Positions 59,056 to 64,000 of a stretch of DNA of 64,000 nt are shown here, in pieces. Position numbers and translations under genes: made by a program. Within the stretch, counting starts at the first letter, position 1; the number at the start of each line of letters is the position of its first letter. The notes under the pieces are model-generated. The model searched no databases. It had not been told where the DNA came from and worked only from the letters and a program-made list of their open reading frames with translations. Origin of the DNA: Alicyclobacillus tolerans (GTDB lineage: Bacteria; Bacillota; Bacilli; Alicyclobacillales; Alicyclobacillaceae); NCBI RefSeq assembly GCF_021739485.1, contig NZ_JAJFNK010000012.1:62001-126000 (forward strand), given 5' to 3'.

Positions 59056-60312
59056 GTGGCCTACTTTGAAAAGGTCTTGAAAGACCCGGTACACGACACC
59101 ATTGTCGTCGACGATCCGTGGATCTGGCGGCTGATCAACGCGTCTTCCGTACAGCGCCTGCGCCGCATTCGGCAGTTGGGGACGTCATACCTGACTTTCC
59201 ACGGAGCCGAACACAGCCGTTTTACGCATTCCCTCGGAGCGTATGAAACCATGCGCCGGGTCTTGGAACAGTTGAAAGCTGAGTTCGGCTGGCCTGTCGA
59301 CGACCGGGATCGCAGGCTGGCACTCGCTGTCGCCCTCCTGCACGACATTGGCCACGGGCCGTTCTCACACACCTTTGAATCCATCTATCCCGTTCACCAC
59401 GAGCACTGGACTCGCCGCATTATTCTGGAGGATGCCGAGTTGGCCAGCATTTTGGCCGAGGTAGACCATCAATTAGGGCACGACCTCGTCGGAATTCTGG
59501 AGAAAAAAGACGGTCATCCTCTGATTCAACAGTTGATTACCAGTCAGTTGGACGTCGATCGCATGGATTACCTGTTGCGAGATGCTCTGATTACGGGGGT
59601 TTCGTACGGCCGTTTCGAGTTGAACCGGATTCTGCGGAGTCTGGCTCTGCACGACGGCCAATTGCTGTTAAAAGCGAGTGCACTGCATACCGTAGAACAG
59701 TACATCCTTGCCCGTTACTTTATGTACACCCAGGTGTATTTGCATCCGGTGACCGTAGGCAGCGATGTTTTGGTTCGGCAGATTCTTTTGCGGGCTGGCG
59801 AGTTGTGGCGAGAAGGCCGCTTAGCGGACATGCCCTTGGAGCTTCGCGTGTTTGTGGACGAGGAAGGCCCTTCCGTTTCCGTGGCCGACTATTTGGCGGT
59901 GGATGAATCGACGCTGCTCTATGCCTTTCGGATTTGGACGCGAGCTGGGGACAAGGTATTGAGCGATCTCGCCCAGCGCTTTTTAAACCGCCGTCTGTTC
60001 GCGCCAATCGTTCTCCCGGCTGAACCGTCGCAGGAACAATGGGCTCATTTGCGGACCGCTGCCCGAGCGCTTGGACTCCATCCAGACTACTATGTTTCCG
60101 GCCGCGAATCGGCCATTGCGGGGTATGTTTATCTTGGACAAGGCATTTCGATCTTAAGACCAGATGGAAGCGTGTCGGAATTGAGCCGTGAGTCCCGCAT
60201 CGTCCGGTCCCTGGTTCCGGATACTGAATACCGGTTGTTTTTACCCAAGGAAATGATTGAGGGAGAGGGACCGGTTTGCGAACGGGTTCGATCCGTTTTA
60301 AAGCTGCCTTGA
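59056..60312 (+). CDS. HD domain phosphohydrolase (YwfO-like)
   Basis: 418 residues. N-terminal KDPVHDTIVVDD, then RLRRIRQLGTSYLTFHGAEHSRFTHSLG, HD pair LLHDIGHGPFSHTFE, and SQLDVDRMDYLLRDA. These define the dNTPase-like HD family (YwfO in Bacillus). Probably hydrolyses nucleoside triphosphates. GTG 59056 after AGGAGGG; extension to 58987 has no site. Confidence 0.92.
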   Translation: MAYFEKVLKDPVHDTIVVDDPWIWRLINASSVQRLRRIRQLGTSYLTFHGAEHSRFTHSLGAYETMRRVLEQLKAEFGWPVDDRDRRLALAVALLHDIGHGPFSHTFESIYPVHHEHWTRRIILEDAELASILAEVDHQLGHDLVGILEKKDGHPLIQQLITSQLDVDRMDYLLRDALITGVSYGRFELNRILRSLALHDGQLLLKASALHTVEQYILARYFMYTQVYLHPVTVGSDVLVRQILLRAGELWREGRLADMPLELRVFVDEEGPSVSVADYLAVDESTLLYAFRIWTRAGDKVLSDLAQRFLNRRLFAPIVLPAEPSQEQWAHLRTAARALGLHPDYYVSGRESAIAGYVYLGQGISILRPDGSVSELSRESRIVRSLVPDTEYRLFLPKEMIEGEGPVCERVRSVLKLP

Positions 60313-60321
60313 ACGGGCTTC

Positions 60322-60915
60322 TTAGGCCGTTTTGTTTCGGCGTCGTCCAAACCAGAACCAGATGACTGCTGCAACGAGGGCTAAGGCGCCGATGTATGTA
60401 AGGGGTTTAATGTAGCCTTCCACCGCAGACCAGTTTTTCCCGAGTTCAAATCCTGCCAACGCCAGCGCGAAGTTCCACGGCAGTGAACCCAGGAGCGAGA
60501 ACAGCACGAAGGACCCCAAGTTCATTTTGGCTACGCCTGCGGGAAGCGAAATAAACGTCCTTAAAGCAGGCAAAACCCTCGCAAAAAACACTGTGGATTG
60601 CCCGTGTTTTTCAAACCAGGTTTCTGCGCGTTTGAGGTGGTGCGGATTCAACAAAATGTAGCGGCCGTAGCGGACGATAAACGGCCGGCCGCCAACCTTG
60701 CCAACGTAGTAGGCAATCAAGCTTCCAACGACGTTCGCGATCGTGCCGGTAATGACCACCGACCAAAGGGACAGGTTGCTGGAAAAGGCAAGGTAGCCGG
60801 CGTAGGGCATAACGACTTCGCTGGGAACGGGTATGCATGCACTTTCAAGGGTCATCAAAATAAACACGGCAATCAAGCCGTACTGAGACAGGAATGCACT
60901 GATTTGAGCAGCCAA
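60322..60915 (-). CDS. DedA family membrane protein
   Basis: 197 residues with about five membrane segments. DedA motifs: FILMTLESACIPVPSEVVMPYAG, GRPFIVRYGRYILL, FFARVLPALRTFISLPAG, FSLLGSLPWNFALALAG. Family members are lipid flippases for undecaprenyl phosphate or phosphatidylethanolamine. TTG start after AAGGAGG. Convergent with the HD gene. Confidence 0.94.
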   Translation of the reverse strand: MAAQISAFLSQYGLIAVFILMTLESACIPVPSEVVMPYAGYLAFSSNLSLWSVVITGTIANVVGSLIAYYVGKVGGRPFIVRYGRYILLNPHHLKRAETWFEKHGQSTVFFARVLPALRTFISLPAGVAKMNLGSFVLFSLLGSLPWNFALALAGFELGKNWSAVEGYIKPLTYIGALALVAAVIWFWFGRRRNKTA

Positions 60916-61066
60916 GCCGTAACCTCCTTAGAATTTTGACAACCTCTAAGCAGGTACATCGTACCCGATCTGCGGGCAAATGTGAATCCGTGACGGCTCT
61001 TGACTCTGGGGAATTTTGCAGTGGACCGTAAAGGGGCTTTACCTCCGCAGGAACCGAGAGGACCGA

Positions 61067-61089
61067 AGGCGCCAGCAAGGCGCCTTTTT
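61067..61089 (+). terminator. strong rho-independent terminator without an obvious upstream gene
   Basis: AGGCGCC-AGCAA-GGCGCCTTTTT. A T-run follows on the plus strand only. The plus-strand sequence 60930-61066 holds no gene, so a small RNA or an orphan leader could end here. Confidence 0.6.
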
Positions 61090-61186
61090 CGACAAACGGC
61101 TGTTCCGGACGGCCCATCGCCGTTTTCTGGGCGGCCAAGCCGCCTGCCGTTTATCAGTAACGCCGAGAAACATAGAGTGTAGGAGA

Positions 61187-61504
61187 TTAGGATTGTTCCG
61201 ATTGCTTCATGAGTACCAGCGCTTCCCGGATGGGCATGCCAGGTTGGATCCCTAATTCTTCTGCCGCTTGAGTGCACGACTCTACGGTGCCGTTTAAGAG
61301 GTCATCCAGGGTTTTTACACCCACTGCGCGTGCTGCGACAATGTGGCGGCTCGCGAGTTTCTCGCGCAACAACGTGACGTCCAGCGCACCGCACATGACA
61401 TACCCAGTGTCGGATTGAATCACGAGCAGGTTCGTTTTTGGCAGTCGAACTTCAATGGCCACAAACGGATAGTCTTCAATGGTGAGTGGATGAACTTCGA
61501 TCAT
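61187..61504 (-). CDS. YunC family (DUF1805) protein
   Basis: 105 residues. IEVHPLTIEDYPFVAIEVRLPKTNLL-type start, then GYVMCGALDVTLLREKLASR, AARAVGVKTLDDLLNGTVESCT. Matches YunC. Function unknown, often with urate or polyamine genes in Bacilli. ATG 61504 after GGAAAGGAG. Confidence 0.93.
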   Translation of the reverse strand: MIEVHPLTIEDYPFVAIEVRLPKTNLLVIQSDTGYVMCGALDVTLLREKLASRHIVAARAVGVKTLDDLLNGTVESCTQAAEELGIQPGMPIREALVLMKQSEQS

Positions 61505-61768
61505 CAGCCATGGCTCCTTTCCAAACGTTCGGTGTAGCATATGGCCAGCTAAACCCTTTCGTCACACGTGGTCACGCCCGAAACGAGAGATGTGCGTTTG
61601 CCCTAGGTCTCAAACTTGCCGTAGCAGTCCGACGGAGTTGAGGCGTACCGCGGCTGGCGGCAGACAACTTCCTCAGGCGGCTTACAATGTTGAAATGGAT
61701 TGTGATAACATGGGATTGGTCGAGTCAGCAAGACGGTTTTGAAGGTCGTTTTGAGGAGGCAACAGATC

Positions 61769-62848
61769 TTGAGCAATCCACGGCTGGAAATGATCAAAGC
61801 ACTGTCTGAAGCGTATGGAGTTCCAGGACAAGAACAGCAGGTTCGCAAGCTGTACCAGACCTATCTTGAACCTGTCTCCGAGGGTCTTGAGAGAGACAAT
61901 TTTGGCTCCATTGCAGGGGTGAAAACCGGAGATGCCAATGGACCGAAGGTCTTAATCGCGGGCCACCTCGACGAAATTGGCATGATGGTGACATACATAA
62001 CGGACGAAGGGTTCATTAAATTTCAAACCTTGGGCGGCTGGTGGTCGCAGGTCATGCTGTCGCAACGCGTGGTTATCCAGACGCGCAAGGGAGAAGTCAT
62101 TGGAGTCATTGGTTCGAAGCCGCCGCACGTTCTGCCTGCGGAGGAACGCAATAAGGTTGTCAAAACCCAGGACATGTTCATCGATATCGGCGTGCAAGAC
62201 AAAGCCGAAGCCGAAGAAGCCGGAATTCGCCCGGGTGATGCCATCGTGCCTTGGAGCCCATTTACGCCGCTGGCGAATGGGAAGTACTTCATGGGCAAGG
62301 CTTTGGACAACCGACTGGGTTGTGCGACTGCGGTTGAGGTTCTCCGCGAATTGCAGTCGATCCATCACCCCAACATCGTCTACGCCGGGGCTACGACTCA
62401 GGAAGAGGTCGGTTTGCGCGGGGCGCAAACGCTGGTCAACCACATTAAACCGGACATCGCGATTGCGCTGGATGTTGGAATTGCGGGGGACACCCCGGGG
62501 ATGACCAAAACGGACGCGTTATCGCGGTGCGGAGACGGACCGATTGTGGTCATTTACGACGCCGCAACGGTGCCAAATCCGAGGCTGCGCGACTTCATTT
62601 TGGATACGGCTCAAGGGGCCGGAATTCCAGTGCAGGTGGAAGTGATTCCCGGCGGCGGAACGGATGCGGGGCGTTTTCAATTCCAGGGTTCGGGTGTGCC
62701 CTCGGTGTCGATTGGGTACGCAACCCGATACATCCACAGCCATGCGGCCGTTTATCATCAAGACGATTTTGACAATGGTGTTCGGCTTCTTGTCGAAGTC
62801 ATCAAGCACTTGGACCGGACGATGCTGGAGGAAATACGGCAGTTTTAA
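61769..62848 (+). CDS. M42 family metallopeptidase (aminopeptidase/endoglucanase-like)
   Basis: 359 residues. Zinc site residues: AGHLDEIGMMV (first His-Asp), GKALDNRLGC, ATTQEEVGLRGAQ (Glu pair), ALDVGIAGDTPGM and YIHSHAAVYHQDDFDN. Dodecameric TET-like aminopeptidases have this layout. TTG 61769 follows GAGGAGG at 9 bp. Likely degrades peptides in the cytosol. Confidence 0.94.
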   Translation: MSNPRLEMIKALSEAYGVPGQEQQVRKLYQTYLEPVSEGLERDNFGSIAGVKTGDANGPKVLIAGHLDEIGMMVTYITDEGFIKFQTLGGWWSQVMLSQRVVIQTRKGEVIGVIGSKPPHVLPAEERNKVVKTQDMFIDIGVQDKAEAEEAGIRPGDAIVPWSPFTPLANGKYFMGKALDNRLGCATAVEVLRELQSIHHPNIVYAGATTQEEVGLRGAQTLVNHIKPDIAIALDVGIAGDTPGMTKTDALSRCGDGPIVVIYDAATVPNPRLRDFILDTAQGAGIPVQVEVIPGGGTDAGRFQFQGSGVPSVSIGYATRYIHSHAAVYHQDDFDNGVRLLVEVIKHLDRTMLEEIRQF

Positions 62849-62865
62849 CTGGCCGTACAAATGGG

Positions 62866-62887
62866 GAGGGGCTGAGAGAGGCCCCTC
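62866..62887 (+). terminator. hairpin after the M42 gene
   Basis: GAGGGGC (62866-62872) and GCCCCTC (62881-62887) with an 8-nt loop, 18 bp past the stop codon. No clear T-run. Confidence 0.4.
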
Positions 62888-62917
62888 GCGATTTGTCTGA
62901 AGGCGTGGGGGATGTTT

Positions 62918-63406
62918 ATGAAAACGGACTTAATCCAGTTTTTATTGGGACTGTGGGGAAATGCCCCTTTAATGGGGGCCTTTACCGCCATTTTGCTGAC
63001 CCAGGTCACAAAAGTGCCGATACACTATTTTGCGCACCGGACTTGGGATTTTCACAAAGTCATTGATGCCGGCGGCATGCCCAGTTCCCATGCAGCAGGT
63101 GTTACTGCGCTCACTGTCGCCCTCGCGTACGTGGTCGGACCGCAGTCCCCCATTTTTGCCACGGCTGTCGTATTTACAGCCATTGTTATGTACGATGCCG
63201 GCGGTATTCGAAGGCACGCCGGCGAACACGCTGTGCTCTTGAATCGCTTAGCGCTTGAGATTGCGCAGTCCGGGATGGCCGTAGAAACGTCAGCGGCTGA
63301 GGAAGGGGAGCGCTTGAAGGAGATCCTTGGCCACGAACCCAAGGAGGTTTTGGTCGGGGCCGTGATTGGCCTGCTCGTTGGGATCGCGTTTGGAAAGTGG
63401 TGGTAG
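62918..63406 (+). CDS. YuiD-like (DUF212) membrane protein, divergent PAP2 family
   Basis: 162 residues with four or five membrane helices. DAGGMPSSHAAGVTALTVALAY is the acid-phosphatase-like signature, with MYDAGGIRRHAGEHAVLLNRL and C-terminal LLVGIAFGKWW. Role unknown; DUF212 proteins are widespread in spore formers. ATG 62918 is well spaced from GTGGGGG; ATG 62912 is too near. Confidence 0.92.
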   Translation: MKTDLIQFLLGLWGNAPLMGAFTAILLTQVTKVPIHYFAHRTWDFHKVIDAGGMPSSHAAGVTALTVALAYVVGPQSPIFATAVVFTAIVMYDAGGIRRHAGEHAVLLNRLALEIAQSGMAVETSAAEEGERLKEILGHEPKEVLVGAVIGLLVGIAFGKWW

Positions 63407-63525
63407 GTCCGCACTTCGAGGGGGTCTGCCACCACTTTCGTTCTGGTTCTCAAGCCATAAAACCCGAAACGATAGACTGCGATACCACGAACTTTGCCGC
63501 GAGACAAAGGGCAAACGAAGGCGCG

Positions 63526-63813
63526 TTACTCTGTGGGCGGTTCAAAGCGGTCAAACCCTTGCCGGTCGATTTTCTGAATCAGCGCGGCGAGGGCTTTTTG
63601 AGCATTGGGCAGCATGTTTGTGCCATAGACCACCAACTGTTCACCTTCGCGCGGAATCCCAATCGCGTAGCAGGTGCCGTCCTGGTTTGTGAATAATTCA
63701 ATGTCGTAGACATTGTCCGGTGTTGTGTATTCGTACAGGTCTTTTTTGCGCAGAAAATGAGATTCCTTGGTCTTCACGTCTTGAAAAGGCAAAGAGGGTT
63801 CGTTTTCACTCAC
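63526..63813 (-). CDS. hypothetical protein
   Basis: 95 residues, soluble, with SHFLRKKDLYEYTTPDNVYDIELF and AIGIPREGEQLVVYGTNMLP. No Cys pairs or signal peptide beyond one Cys. Not recognised. GTG 63813 preceded by AAAGGAG (spacing about 12). Overlaps nothing and sits 3 bp after the stop of the next minus-strand gene. Confidence 0.75.
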   Translation of the reverse strand: MSENEPSLPFQDVKTKESHFLRKKDLYEYTTPDNVYDIELFTNQDGTCYAIGIPREGEQLVVYGTNMLPNAQKALAALIQKIDRQGFDRFEPPTE

Positions 63814-63816
63814 GCT

Positions 63817-64000
63817 TTACAAATCTCCTTTGATACCCCACGTCGGGCGCAGGTTCATGGCCAGGACAATCCACACTCCGAGGGCTGCCAAAATTCCGAC
63901 CAGGTCCAGCAGCATCGAGATGCCATGCATCATGCCGAATTTCTGCACCATCGTAGGACTGGCTTTGGAAATCGGGCCCATTTGTGCGGTAATGGTTTCG
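63817..64000 (-). CDS. DUF4149-like membrane protein, C-terminal part (5' end outside window)
   Basis: Minus-strand frame open to the window edge and ending at TAA 63817-63819. The 60 visible residues include TITAQMGPISKASPTMVQKF, FGMMHGISMLLDLVGILAAL and a final helix before RPTWGIKGDL. The HG-S-x5-L pattern and helix pair suggest the C-terminus of a DUF4149 (TMEM205-like) protein. Assignment is from a fragment only. Confidence 0.7.
   Translation of the reverse strand, partial: ETITAQMGPISKASPTMVQKFGMMHGISMLLDLVGILAALGVWIVLAMNLRPTWGIKGDL

Noticed and set aside
61040-61089. Glycine riboswitch-like text (GAGAGGACCGAAGG)
   Set aside because: Too short, lacks the second conserved strand and no glycine gene follows.
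1-64000. tRNA, rRNA, prophage or transposase genes
   Set aside because: None was recognised on either strand by reading; a tRNAscan and IS search would settle it.

Overview
The window looks like chromosome from a moderately GC-rich, spore-forming Bacillota. The gene content (SpeA-type decarboxylase, YwhD, YunC, YuiD, a SpoIID-like protein, MurT/GatD, heme-copper oxidase with cupredoxins, strong AGGAGG ribosome sites, many GTG/TTG starts) fits a relative of Alicyclobacillaceae. This is inferred from gene families, not from a marker gene: no rRNA, tRNA, phage, IS transposase or CRISPR array was seen.

Layout. 1-9.6 kb: end of a short-chain dehydrogenase, a MaoC-like protein, then a complete molybdenum hydroxylase cluster in the order coxG-S-L-M-D-E-F with a convergent molybdopterin cytidylyltransferase. 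The large subunit carries AYRGAGR, the form II signature, so CO is not the assumed substrate. 9.8-12.3 kb: a P1-family peptidase and a small minus-strand operon of four proteins (DUF2249, two unknowns, a CGCGG peptide-like protein) behind a CRP/FNR-like site. 12.4-15.2 kb: an isoleucine-type T-box leader, citramalate synthase and a sirtuin. 15.2-24.5 kb: a catabolic block with a PucR regulator, SDR, aldehyde dehydrogenase, YtcJ-like amidohydrolase, class III aminotransferase and acylating semialdehyde dehydrogenase.

24.5-34.5 kb: a respiratory operon with a copper-ligand-less sulfocyanin-like lipoprotein, a Tat-exported cupredoxin, oxidase subunits II, I, III and a small subunit, heme O and heme A synthases and three unknown membrane or exported proteins. 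Subunit I lacks both the D-channel Asp and the K-channel Lys. 34.5-49.2 kb: mixed metabolic and cell-wall genes, including a rhodanese/DUF302 pair behind a CstR-like operator, thioesterases, an acyl-CoA ligase, MurT/GatD, fRMsr, Spx-like, ThpR and a FtsW-like SEDS protein. 49.3-64 kb: a collagen-like small protein, glycerophosphodiesterase, RodA, a MtnE-like aminotransferase, a proline/glycine-rich exported protein beside a SpoIID-like protein, YwhD, SpeA, a BCP peroxiredoxin, an Fe-S carrier, an HD phosphohydrolase, DedA, YunC, M42 peptidase, YuiD and a partial DUF4149-like protein.

The most striking single signal is at 58042-58515. A peroxiredoxin frame runs through one TGA placed exactly at the peroxidatic cysteine codon (PG-stop-TKEA), with a possible hairpin just after it. 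This is best read as a selenocysteine protein. A second, window-wide signal is a set of more than ten short, degenerate tandem arrays. Each has a different unit of 10 to 28 bp, and they lie almost always between genes, with one in frame inside the cytidylyltransferase gene.
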